Below, in pieces: positions 15,301 to 20,510 of a stretch of DNA of 64,000 bases (position 1 is the first letter of the stretch; every line of letters begins with the position of its first letter). This stretch comes from Melitaea cinxia (lineage: Eukaryota > Arthropoda > Insecta > Lepidoptera > Nymphalidae). The notes beneath the pieces are model-generated. The model ran no database searches and had not been told where the DNA came from. It saw nothing but the letters and a program-made list of their open reading frames with translations. Made by a program: the position numbers and the translations under genes. The DNA lies in NCBI RefSeq assembly GCF_905220565.1, contig NC_059419.1, positions 310,001 to 374,000 on the forward strand, given 5' to 3'.

Positions 15301-18300
15301 GCGTTTCCTTTCTGGGTTATGGTATTCGCATGTATAATAAAATCCCACAATCAATTTTGGAATTGTCTAAACATAACTTTAAAGTTTTTATTTAAAAAAA
15401 AATAATAGATAAAGCTTATTACTCGGTGCAGGATTTCATAGTTGATAAAGAGTGAAATGTTTCTTTGTTTAAGAAGAAAAGCATGTTCTTGAACATTCTG
15501 CCAATCCGCGTGATAAAGCTCAGCTGATGAGGTTCCAAGTTACAACCTTTGTCTTTTATACGATACGAGAGATACGGTTACTGACTACATTAGTAGTTTT
15601 TTTTTTTTTTATATATATAACTAGATTGGCAAACAAGCATACGGTCTGCCTGACGGTAAACGATCACAGTAGTCTATAGACACCTGCAACACCAGAAGCA
15701 TCTCAAGCGCGTTGCCGACCATACATCTCACCCTTCCTAGGGGCTCTGTCCACCCTACTCGCCAAAGGGACACGGCACTACTTTATAGCACACTACATAC
15801 TTAATACTTACAGAAGTACTTGAATACTGTGGGTGAGGTACTTCTTCAGCGGGGTCACTCCAAGATTTTGAGCAGGATATTTTCTGCTGTGCTATCCCGA
15901 TGAAAAATAATAGTATTAAAGCTGGATGGCGATTACAATTCAGATCGGCGCAGACGGGCGTCGCAGTCAGATATTCCTGGCGATGTCCACAGCAGCGGAG
16001 TTCCGCGACCACCTGTCGAGTTTCAGCGACTTCTACTCGTCGCTAGGCCCGCCCAACCCGGAGAACGTGCCCGACGACGGCAAGCTCAAGTCTGAGATGA
16101 TGCTCAAGGTAAGTGGTACTGTTTGTTGGTGTAGAATGTAGGGTCTGGGATGTCGTAATTATTATGCTGTTTAGTTTTCTCATTTTCTTATATTAATTTG
16201 TTTTTGCAACTGTAATCAATCAATAGTAAACTACACAATTTTTCTGAAAGCTTGCTTGGGATAACTGTCTCTGATTCTTCTGCAACACAAAAAACAACTT
16301 TATTTTTATCTACGAGTAATAAACACTCAAAAACTACTCGTCAGATCGCGTTCAAATATAAATGGGACCACATGACAAGCAACAGCTTTCAAATGTAAAA
16401 AGAATCATTAAAATCGGTACACCCGGTAAAAAGTTGAATTAAGAACCTCCTCCTTATGAAGTTAGTTAATTTGATATATAAATTTACAGTGTAGTGCCAA
16501 ACGAGTTTAATTTCAATGTGTGATTTATGAAATTTTTTCAAATGTTACGCAAAGGCGTTCCACTAGAAAGAATAGGACATTTTATGCATATTATTTAAAA
16601 TATTAGAGAGGAAAAGGTTCGTGAGTAGACTAGTTTGAGCTATGGAATTGGGAGCATGGATGTCCTTGCCGCAGGACAACCGGCGGTACTACCTGGACCT
16701 GAAGGAGAACTCGCGCGGCCGCTTCCTGCGCGTGTCGCAGACCATCACGCGCGGCGGGCCGCGCTCGCAGGTGGCGCTGCCGGCGCAGGGCATGATCGAG
16801 TTCCGCGACGCGCTCACCGACCTGCTCGACGACTTCGGCACCGACGACGGCGGGTCCGTGCGGCCGATCACGTGATTACTGTACACTGGCTCGGTGTCGT
16901 GTCGCCCTGTCCCCCCCCCCCCCTCCCCGACCGCCGACGGCGGCTCCGTGCGGCTGCTCACGTGATACGTCGCGTGCAATAGGACGTGACAGTAGTCTGC
17001 CCCACCACCGATCCTACCGCTTCGTCGTCCCGGGGACCAAGACCACATCGATTGTTATGATTGGTTTGGCTACTGAAAAGTTTCTAACTTTTTTTTATAA
17101 AACTGGATCGGCAAATAAGTTTACGGCTCGCCTGATGGTAATTGATTACCGTAGCTTATAGACGCCTGCAACTGCAGAAGCATCGCAGCCTCTTAGGTTA
17201 TAATTATTATGATTTGGTACTGTTCCCTTGGACGACAACTTTGTGCTCCCTTAATTTTACACCAGTCAAGATAAACCTTCTATTTCTTTGTGTCTTTCGT
17301 CACGTTTTGGCTTATTATGAATCCTCTTATGTATATCCTTATTATTTTGTATCTTTTCTCGATTTCCAGTAAACAAACACCTCTTCCAACACCACAACAT
17401 CGCACAGACACGACACTACCCACCACATTAAAATGAAGCTATTTTTTATTTTGCCTCCTTTGTATTTGATTAACCCTATTTCCCATGTTCCTATCCATTT
17501 ATATATTGATTGATTTATATTTAATAAGTATAGAATAATAATTATGTTTTAATACCAAATATCAGGGGGATTAAATAAAAAATAGATTTGCATTTTTGTG
17601 GGTATAGATATAAGATTATTTGTCTATCGTCGTAAGAGTAGAAATAATTAAACTAAAGAGATTCTATAAGAATTTCTTTATATAGATTATATATTTATTT
17701 ACTAGCATTTTTTTATAAATGCCACGAAAGAACCAATTTCAATCGTAAGGGATTTTTAGTAATATTGATTAGCACCCTTATTGCACAATAAAAGAAGCAT
17801 TATAGTTATAATAGCTCATTGATTAAGAAATTTATCAACAAGGACGTTTTTGCTATTTCTCTCTTGTATTTTTGTTTCATTAATGGTAGTTAAAAGTTAG
17901 CTGTCTAAAATCATATTATTATAACTGCAAAAGTATTTACATCTCCTAATATAATTTCTTCCATGATAGCATTCCAACTAAACAAAAAAAAACAAAAAAA
18001 AAAAAACAAATGGACGATGACCAATAGTCCGGTGACGTCATTAATAAATTTAGAAGATGACTCCCAATGAACTGAGAGGAAGTTTGTCAATAAATAATCG
18101 TAAGTAATGGTATAAAGGGTTGTTTGCTCAGATTCAAGGGCGAGCTGCCCGAGGGCCGGCACCTGCGCGTCGACAACAAAAACTTCTACTTCGACATCGG
18201 GCAGAACAACCGCGGCATCTACATGAAAGTCAGCGAGGTGGTACCATCGTTGCAAGTAATTGTGATACGCCACAACATTCACTATTGCATGGTTTTTGAT

Positions 18301-20307
18301 TCCATCTCGTTACCATTTTAGTTCTACCCGCATGCTTTTTGAATTGATTTCGAAATTTGTCAGGGTTGCCAACTGAGATCAAAAGCGGTTTTGTAGTTGT
18401 TATTTTTTGTTATTAAACTAAGTTGCCTTTTTTGTGGTAACCCAATTTTTTCTTTTATATTTTTGTTTTAAAAAGTCAAAACTTAATCAAAATTGCCATT
18501 TCACCCGCTAGAATTTTCTTATCAAAATTCTATTTTTGAAATAGATTAAAAATCATGCATATGTTTTATAATCTATGATATGATAAGTTTTGAACTCATA
18601 TATTTCTATAAAATATTTTTACTAAGAATATTTTTTTATTACAACTAGGTTGATAAACAAGCGTATGGCTTGCCTGATGGCGAGCGATTACCGTAGCTTC
18701 TATATGCCTGCAAAACCAGAAGCATCGCAAGCTCATTACTGAGCCTACCCCATATCTCCTCCATGAGCTCTGGCCACCTTACTCACCACAGGAACACAAT
18801 ACTGCTTGAAAGCACTATTATTTTGCTAAATCTAATATGGATTAGTTAAATTCTTTAAATGTTTTTATATTTATTTGCTTTTTAATTTTTCGTTCAGTGT
18901 TTTAGATTTATCTAGAATAATGGTTAACAATTTGACTTAGCCCCATTATAACTCATATGGGATCAAAAAAAATTCCCAAAGAAGAATTATCAGAATTTTT
19001 TGAAACTTTTTCAAAATCAAGTGACGATAAGGTCGTACTTTGAGGTGATAGAAAACATAATGTTTTGCATATTAGGGCAGCCTCACAGTTCTAGAATCCC
19101 ACAAACCTCATAGCTTGATAGAATATCACACCTGTCGCCATTAGTAACGGAGCCGCCACCCGCAGGTAAAGAGCAACTTCCGCACGGCCATCACGGTGCC
19201 TGAGAAGTGCTGGACGCGCTTCCGGGACATCCTCGCTGACTACTGCGAAAAGATGAACCGCGCGCATGCCGAGCCCGACCTCCACCAGGTGAGCCCCCCC
19301 CCCTGACCTCCACCAGGTGAGCCCCGCTCCTGACCACCACCAAGTGAACCCCCCTCCCGACCTCCACCAGGTGAGCCCCTCTCCCGACCTCCACCAGGTG
19401 AGCCCCCCTCCTGACCACAACCAAGTGAGCCCCCTCCTGACCACCATCAGGTGGGTCCACCTCCCGACCACCACTAAGTGTGCCCACCTCCCGACCACCA
19501 CTAAGCGAGCCCACCTCCCGACCACCACCAAGTGAGCCCCCCTCCCGACCACCACCAAGTGAGCCTCCCTACCATAAACAGCTTGTATTTTTAACATAAA
19601 TTAATCTTAATGCGTCTTCATTCCAGGGCGGTATCGGAGCGCCCGCCGCACAGCCCGCTCGGGATGTGGTAAGATTTCCTTCTTTATCTGATCTTATTTA
19701 AACTAATCTATCTGATGGACCCATCTCCCCAGCCCTGCATATCTGCCCAGCGTGGTGACTATGGGCAAAACACATGAGTTCACGCTATTTTTGGCGTAAA
19801 CTTATGGAGGCCTATGTCCAGCAGTGGACTGTGATAGGCTGTAATGATGATGATGAATGATGATCTGATGGACAAGTAATGAGTTGAATGCTTTTTATTA
19901 ATGTTACATTGTTTTTGTTTCAATATTGTTGTTTATTTTTTGTTTGTTAAATAAATAAATAAAAATAATAAAAATAAAGAAAATGTTGACTTGGCCACAT
20001 AACATGAGCGTTAAACGTGTAATTTGACCATAATTGGCTTCACTACGGCACTGATAAGCAAAGATTTCCCTTTGGTCATTTAGAGCATTTCAACGTATTT
20101 GACTACGTCAGGGCTAAAGTGTCGTGGTCGGGGCGTTTGTGCTCGTTTGTGCTACTGCGTCGGGGTCCGGAAATCCAATGGTTTCCTGACCCCGACGCAG
20201 GAGGAAATCCTGGTGGTGGAGGCCGTTGAGTGTGAGGCGTGTATTGAATACTGTTTGTTTGTTCGTTGCAGGAGTCGTTCGCGGGCAGCGCGCCGCCTCG
20301 GATTTGA
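339..20307 (+). CDS. Pur-alpha: Pur-alpha, purine-rich single-stranded nucleic-acid-binding protein (8 exons, spliced)
   Basis: Joined coding parts are 339-369, 10044-10156, 15944-16108, 16675-16853, 18132-18237, 19166-19288, 19627-19668 and 20272-20307, giving 264 codons ending in TGA. PUR-family proteins bind purine-rich ssDNA and RNA and act in transcription, replication control and mRNA transport in nucleus and cytoplasm; the third PUR repeat usually mediates dimerisation. Three PUR repeats are visible: residues about 19-84 (KRFYLDVKQN, EFRDHLSSF), 97-158 (RRYYLDLKEN, EFRDALTDL) and 167-230 (KNFYFDIGQN, RFRDILADY). Length and order match insect Pur-alpha from memory, while the vertebrate glycine-rich N-terminus and glutamine-rich tail are absent. 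All introns are GT/AG and every phase fits. The C-terminal 25 residues are lineage-variable. The frame is open from the ATG back to the acceptor at 322, so the true start may be in an upstream exon. Confidence 0.96.
370..654. other. Start of intron 1, no feature seen
   Basis: AT-rich intron sequence after the donor at 370. Short open frames here lack codon bias, motifs and splice context. Nothing recognised. Confidence 0.5.
655..772 (+). repeat. SINE-C, 3' body fragment
   Basis: Matches the 3' half of the tRNA-headed SINE at 47016-47349, from CCGCCAACCCGCATTGGAGC to the end of the body (CAGGCTAAAGCG). The head and middle are missing, as expected for a 5'-truncated retrocopy. Confidence 0.85.
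801..1102 (+). repeat. Repeat family A (about 300 bp), internally deleted copy
   Basis: Starts TGTGGCTACGG and ends with the GCAGTGGACTG motif. It lacks about 30 bp in the middle (the part reading GTCTTCGGTGCGACAAAGCC in other copies). Other copies lie at 45061, 48040 (-), 52445, 54697, 61183 (-) and 63670. Confidence 0.9.
1103..1853. other. Intron 1, nothing recognised
   Basis: AT-rich sequence without recognisable coding, tRNA or repeat features. Confidence 0.5.
1854..2150 (-). repeat. SINE-C, diverged and rearranged copy
   Basis: Read on the minus strand it carries the SINE-C body in pieces. GGGCATAGGCCTCTTTCCCC (1858-1877) is the 3' part. The block near 1940-2030 holds ATCGCTATCAGGTGTGTATA and the ACCCACAAGGAC piece. 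A tRNA-like head remnant (GAGCCCACGGGCTAG) lies near 2110. Confidence 0.7.
2151..2584. other. Intron 1, nothing recognised
   Basis: No gene, RNA or repeat signature seen. The short minus-strand open frame overlapping its end has no domain. Confidence 0.45.
2585..2870 (+). repeat. Repeat family B (about 285 bp), near full length
   Basis: Begins CTAGGTCGGCAAACAAGCGT, continues with CTGATGGTAAGCGATTACCG and CAGAAGCATCGCAAGC, and ends near the TTTTGAGCAGGAAATTCC motif. At least eight more full or partial copies are in the window (15600, 17092, 18640, 28500, 37745, 44284 (-), 47435 (-), 50990). A common lepidopteran short interspersed repeat; class not certain. Confidence 0.9.
2871..3797. other. 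Intron 1, mostly featureless; weak family B remnant
   Basis: About 3225-3290 (GATGGCAAGCGGTTA) resembles a decayed 5' piece of repeat family B. The rest is AT-rich with no recognised feature. Confidence 0.4.
3798..4002 (+). repeat. Repeat family D, short interspersed element ending CAGCTAGTA
   Basis: Begins TATAAAATTCTCGTGCCGCG, contains CATGAAATTTTGTGTGCATA, and ends GGGTCAGCTAGTAA. Copies at 4729 and 50712, with a relative at 28585. The CTAG-type 3' end without inverted repeats is compatible with a non-autonomous Helitron-like element, but I cannot confirm the class. Confidence 0.8.
4529..4546. repeat. (AC)n microsatellite
   Basis: A short run of seven to eight AC dinucleotides in intron 1. 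Confidence 0.8.
4729..5033 (+). repeat. Repeat family D, longer copy
   Basis: Same 5' start (TATAAAATTCTCGTG) and the CATGAAATTTTGTGTGCATA motif as the copy at 3798, with about 100 extra internal bases, ending GCCGATTCAGCTAATAGTA. Confidence 0.8.
5034..5794. other. Intron 1, no clear feature
   Basis: AT-rich. A stretch near 5125-5170 (GGAGTAGTCCTGGGG, CCTCGACGTTACA) looks like a decayed minus-strand piece of family B. Nothing else recognised. Confidence 0.4.
5795..5915 (-). repeat. LINE 3'-tail fragment
   Basis: On the minus strand this reads TCTGGAAGAAATCGCTCTTC then AGCGATAAGATCGCC, then a TGTACAATAAAGAAT-like end. The same tail occurs on the + strand at about 53020-53140. It looks like the 3' untranslated end of a non-LTR retrotransposon. 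Confidence 0.65.
6096..6400 (-). repeat. Repeat family E
   Basis: On the minus strand it shares with 56866-57045 the stretch CCACCGATTCGGAATGTAGA and TTCTGCAGAGAAGAATCGG. Both copies translate to similar short peptides (TTDSECRFCREES), but both are short and open-ended, so I treat it as a dispersed repeat, probably a LINE 3' portion, rather than a gene. Confidence 0.7.
6735..6830 (-). repeat. SINE-C body fragment
   Basis: Contains GGCATAGGCTTCTTTC, CCACCACGCTGCTCC and ATCCGCTGACCCG, the reverse of the SINE-C 3' body, moderately diverged. Confidence 0.7.
6917..7112 (+). repeat. SINE-F with tRNA-like head
   Basis: The head GCGCAGTTAGCGCAGCGGTA resembles a tRNA 5' half with A box; the B box is degenerate. 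A body follows with GACCATATAGATATTAG and GTTTCCGGACCCCGACAGG, then GGCCGTTGAGTGTGAAGC and an A/T tail. The 3' part recurs at 20128-20245 in the last intron of Pur-alpha. Confidence 0.75.
7113..8352. other. Intron 1, nothing recognised
   Basis: Strongly AT-rich (many TATA/AATT runs). Short open frames only, no motif or repeat match inside the window. Confidence 0.45.
8353..8705 (+). repeat. SINE-C with inverted tRNA-like head
   Basis: The body (about 8442-8705, + strand, CATGACAAACATTTGTATTG through CCCAGTAGTGGGATATTAC) is near full length. The tRNA-like head, which should precede it in the same orientation, lies at 8353-8434 on the minus strand (CGGGATCGAACCCGC is the reversed B-box arm, GTTGCGCCAACGCGGC the reversed A-box end). 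The motif CACATGAC occurs at both joins. Compare the normal copy at 47016-47349. Confidence 0.9.
8706..9479. other. Intron 1, nothing recognised
   Basis: No coding or RNA signature and no repeat shared within the window. Confidence 0.4.
9480..9640. repeat. Probable dispersed repeat with CCGAAACGTCGGGAA motif
   Basis: Contains CATGGTTGCTGTAAAGTATC, CGAAACGTCGGG, AATAATAAACCGCG and AAAAGTGTTTTATTAAATGT. I recognise this phrase as a recurrent element of insect genomes, probably a LINE or MITE end; only one copy is in this window. Confidence 0.5.
9679..9859. repeat. Repeat family G1 (CTAGCTGTTCACCGCGG type)
   Basis: Starts ACTAGCTGTTCACCGCGG, contains CCTCGGTAAATGGGCTA and TCAAACAAACAAACAA, and ends TTTATAATATTAGTATAGA. 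A sister copy is at 57716-57963. Confidence 0.75.
10044..10156 (+). CDS. Pur-alpha: Pur-alpha exon 2
   Basis: Acceptor CAG at 10041-10043, donor gtgagt at 10157. The first two bases complete a glycine codon from exon 1; 37 codons follow, reading QQPQEQELATKML to FIKVAE. It carries the first beta strands of PUR repeat I including KRFYLDVKQNRRGRF, the most conserved signature of the family. Ends in phase 0. Confidence 0.97.
10157..12326. other. Intron 2, first 2.2 kb, nothing recognised
   Basis: AT-rich intron sequence. No tRNA, coding or window-internal repeat match seen. Confidence 0.45.
12327..12560. mobile_element. MITE-like element with about 50-bp inverted ends
   Basis: Left arm 12327-12377 and right arm 12512-12560 are imperfect reverse complements: AATTGTGTTTG at the outer edges, ACCGACTTCAATTACATC inside on the left and GATGTAATTGAAGTCGGT on the right. 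An internal AAACCGACTTCGAAAAAAGG block echoes the arm. It directly abuts a transposase relic on its right. Confidence 0.75.
12563..13151 (-). pseudogene. Tc1/mariner-like (IS630 superfamily) DDE transposase relic
   Basis: Two minus-strand open pieces (12816-13151 and 12573-12797) plus a bridging frame encode the C-terminal catalytic half of a DDE transposase of a type widespread in insects: NASYHSRKLDKAPTT, then DIIEWLQSKN, then in another frame APYHCELNTIELV. The last phrase is the usual ELNxIE box with the catalytic Glu. The second catalytic Asp, expected in a DNAS motif, reads NNAS here, so it is lost. There is at least one frameshift between the D and E boxes, an in-frame TGA just after ELV, and another frame change to the C-terminal piece. 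No N-terminal half is seen. Dead and 5'-truncated. It lies in intron 2 of Pur-alpha, antisense to the host gene, beside the inverted-repeat element at 12327-12560. Confidence 0.85.
13152..13359. other. Intron 2 spacer
   Basis: Contains a short hairpin-like pair around TAATTACTTGAA and TTCAAGTAATTA (about 13204-13246). No other feature. Confidence 0.4.
13360..13690. repeat. Repeat family G2 (CTAGCTGAGCCCGCGAGG type)
   Basis: Starts ACTAGCTGAGCCCGCGAGG. It carries CAGTGAAAGTCCCGTCAAAA, CAGAGATTAGCCGGAACAAA, CAGACAGACAGGCAGACAG and ATGCATTTAGTGAAAAGCGG, ending near CAATTTTATTTATTTGTA. A second copy sits at 53365-53690. Confidence 0.85.
13691..13824. other. Intron 2 spacer
   Basis: Nothing recognised. 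Confidence 0.4.
13825..13905 (-). repeat. SINE-C 3' body fragment
   Basis: TGTAATATCCCACTGCTAGG, GCATAGGCTTCTTTCTCC and GTAGGAGAAGGAT are the reverse of the SINE-C 3' end. Confidence 0.8.
13906..14361. other. Intron 2, nothing recognised
   Basis: An open frame at 13939-14232 has no recognisable domain or splice context and is regarded as chance. Confidence 0.45.
14362..14462 (-). repeat. SINE-C 3' body fragment, diverged
   Basis: CAGCCTGTAACATGACACTG, GTAAGAGAAGGATTGGAGC and CACGCTGCTCCACTGCGGG match the reversed SINE-C body. Confidence 0.75.
14465..14493. repeat. (ATC)n microsatellite
   Basis: About nine ATC units directly beside the SINE fragment; a trinucleotide tract of this type often marks a retroelement tail. 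Confidence 0.85.
14820..15440 (+). pseudogene. CR1/jockey-like LINE, C-terminal reverse-transcriptase relic
   Basis: In shifting + frames it reads FLGIHLDSKLRWNSNL (the RT box 7-like FLG motif), then VRQLTDVATARL, then SIMSYGLLLWGN and LQKRAIRGIYDL, then RRNNKIVTPSFRLRKVSVSF and MYNKIPQSILEL near 15160-15395. These are the thumb and C-terminal regions of a jockey/CR1-type RT ORF. Several frameshifts and stops show it is dead; the endonuclease and palm are absent. Its end, AAAGCTTATTACTCGGTGCA (from about 15412), recurs on the minus strand at 57135-57180. Confidence 0.85.
15441..15599. other. Intron 2 spacer
   Basis: Contains ATTCTGCCAATCCGCGTGA near 15497, a possible SINE-C scrap, and a long T run at its end. 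Nothing else seen. Confidence 0.4.
15600..15903 (+). repeat. Repeat family B, copy close to exon 3
   Basis: Starts after a T tract with CTAGATTGGCAAACAAGCAT, then ACGGTAAACGATCACAGTAG, CAGAAGCATCTCAAGC, and ends TTTTGAGCAGGATATTTTC and CTGCTGTGCTATCCC. Its end is only about 40 nt upstream of exon 3 of Pur-alpha. Confidence 0.88.
15944..16108 (+). CDS. Pur-alpha: Pur-alpha exon 3
   Basis: Acceptor CAG at 15941-15943, donor gtaagt at 16109; 55 codons, phase 0 both ends. Reads IGADGRRSQIFLAMS to KLKSEMMLK. It completes PUR repeat I (EFRDHLSSFSDFYSSLGPP) and leads into repeat II. The upstream pyrimidine tract is weak because a family B repeat reaches almost to the acceptor. GC content jumps sharply against the flanks. 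Confidence 0.97.
16109..16674. other. Intron 3, nothing recognised
   Basis: 566-bp intron, AT-rich, with donor gtaagt and acceptor GCAG at 16671-16674. No repeat family match seen. Confidence 0.7.
16675..16853 (+). CDS. Pur-alpha: Pur-alpha exon 4
   Basis: Acceptor GCAG ends at 16674; donor gtccgt at 16854; 59 codons plus two bases that join exon 5 to make glycine. Reads DNRRYYLDLKENSRGRFLRV, then GGPRSQVALPAQGMIEFRD, ending LLDDFGTDDG. This is PUR repeat II. Very GC-rich third positions. Reading through the donor would add only GSVRPIT and stop. The donor (GG then gtccgt) is weaker than the others. Confidence 0.97.
16846..16966. repeat. Direct duplication of the exon 4 donor region, with poly-C tract
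   Basis: The 31-bp segment 16846-16876, spanning the exon 4 donor, is repeated at 16936-16966, 90 bp downstream, with only a few mismatches (shared: CTCCGTGCGG versus GTCCGTGCGG, then TCACGTGAT). In the second copy the donor G is changed so GT becomes CT. A run of 13 C lies at 16911-16923. Confidence 0.88.
17092..17195 (+). repeat. Repeat family B, 5' fragment
   Basis: ACTGGATCGGCAAATAAG, CGCCTGATGGTAATTGATTA and GCAGAAGCATCGCAGC match the family start; the rest is missing. Confidence 0.8.
17196..18131. other. Remainder of intron 4
   Basis: AT-rich with an A-rich run near 17981-18008. No recognised feature; ends in the TTGCTCAG acceptor of exon 5. Confidence 0.5.
18132..18237 (+). CDS. Pur-alpha: Pur-alpha exon 5
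   Basis: Acceptor CAG at 18129-18131, donor gtggta at 18238. One base completes the glycine of exon 4, then 35 codons FKGELPEGRHLRVDN to YMKVSE, phase 0. It begins PUR repeat III with KNFYFDIGQNNRG, the segment expected to take part in dimer formation. Confidence 0.97.
18238..18639. other. Intron 5, first part, nothing recognised
   Basis: AT-rich intron sequence without a recognised element. Confidence 0.5.
18640..18835 (+). repeat. Repeat family B, 5' two thirds
   Basis: CTAGGTTGATAAACAAGCGT, CGATTACCGTAGCTTC, CAGAAGCATCGCAAGC and ACAATACTGCTTGAAAGC mark a copy that stops before the usual GGGCTGCTCCA end. Confidence 0.88.
19166..19288 (+). CDS. Pur-alpha: Pur-alpha exon 6
   Basis: Acceptor GCAG ends 19165, donor gtgagc at 19289; 41 codons, phase 0. 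Reads VKSNFRTAITVPEKCWTRFR, then DILADYCEKM, completing PUR repeat III, then NRAHAEPDLHQ. Its last 12 bases (GACCTCCACCAG) and the donor have been amplified into the intron as a 27-bp minisatellite. Confidence 0.97.
19277..19566 (+). repeat. 27-bp minisatellite built from the exon 6 splice donor
   Basis: Eleven units of consensus CCTCCCGACCACCACCAAG then GTGAGCCC follow one another from the true exon end. Donor-like dinucleotides fall at 19289 (authentic), 19317, 19344, 19371, 19398, 19425, 19451, 19478, 19505 (GC instead of GT), 19532 and 19559. Spacings are 28, then 27 four times, 26, then 27. The units at 19371 and 19398 keep the exact exon sequence CACCAG before gtgag. Reading through the authentic donor meets TGA after five codons because the first unit has one extra C in a run of ten. 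Confidence 0.95.
19627..19668 (+). CDS. Pur-alpha: Pur-alpha exon 7, 42-nt microexon
   Basis: Acceptor TTCCAG ends 19626, donor gtaaga at 19669. Fourteen codons, GGIGAPAAQPARDV, phase 0 at both ends, so skipping it would keep the frame. It lies outside the PUR repeats in the disordered C-terminal tail. Confidence 0.85.
19738..19872 (+). repeat. Repeat family A, 3' fragment
   Basis: From CTGCCCAGCGTGGTGACTAT to CAGCAGTGGACTGTGATAGG followed by a TGATGATGA tail. The 5' half is absent, typical of 5' truncation by reverse transcription. Confidence 0.9.
20120..20245 (+). repeat. SINE-F 3' fragment with hairpin, in intron 7
   Basis: TTTCCTGACCCCGACGCAGG, GAGGAAATCCTGG and GGCCGTTGAGTGTGAGGCG match the SINE-F end at 7050-7105. 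GCGTCGGGGTC (from 20158) and GACCCCGACGC (near 20188) form an 11-bp stem. The element ends about 27 nt before the last exon. Confidence 0.8.
20272..20307 (+). CDS. Pur-alpha: Pur-alpha exon 8, C-terminus
   Basis: Acceptor TTGCAG ends 20271. Eleven codons ESFAGSAPPRI then TGA at 20305-20307. The upstream pyrimidine tract (TGTTTGTTTGTTCGTTGCAG) is good. The coding sequence here is short, so the assignment rests on phase, splice site and the change into 3'-UTR-like sequence. Confidence 0.82.
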   Translation, partial: ESFAGSAPPRI

Positions 20308-20328
20308 TTCGGCGCGGAGCCTCGCGCC

Positions 20329-20395
20329 TGTACATAGCCGGCTGCGGCCCGCACTAGTCTACACTAGCTCGATGTAGTTCTGTCATCTGTACATA
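20329..20395 (+). promoter_or_regulatory. Two Pumilio-type TGTACATA sites just after the stop codon
   Basis: TGTACATA occurs at 20329-20336 and again at 20388-20395, both upstream of the first AATAAA and so present in every predicted mRNA form. TGTANATA is the Pumilio recognition core; binding is inferred. Confidence 0.5.
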
Positions 20396-20504
20396 GGGCG
20401 GTGCGCCGGCGCTTCTCGATTTCTCTCGAACTGCGATACCAGGACGCCGGCCGACTGTCTGGGTTCGGTTTTCACGCTGCGACAGTTTTTTTGCCTTTAT
20501 TCAT

Positions 20505-20510
20505 AATAAA
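20505..20510 (+). terminator. Proximal poly(A) signal
   Basis: Canonical AATAAA about 200 nt after the stop codon, preceded by a T-rich stretch. Confidence 0.6.

Noticed and set aside
16635..17048. Overlapping GC-rich open frames on both strands
   Set aside because: Shadows of Pur-alpha exon 4 and its duplicated donor region.
19091..19597. 168-codon minus-strand frame with repeated HLVVVGR-type peptide
   Set aside because: Antisense translation of exon 6 and the 27-bp donor minisatellite.
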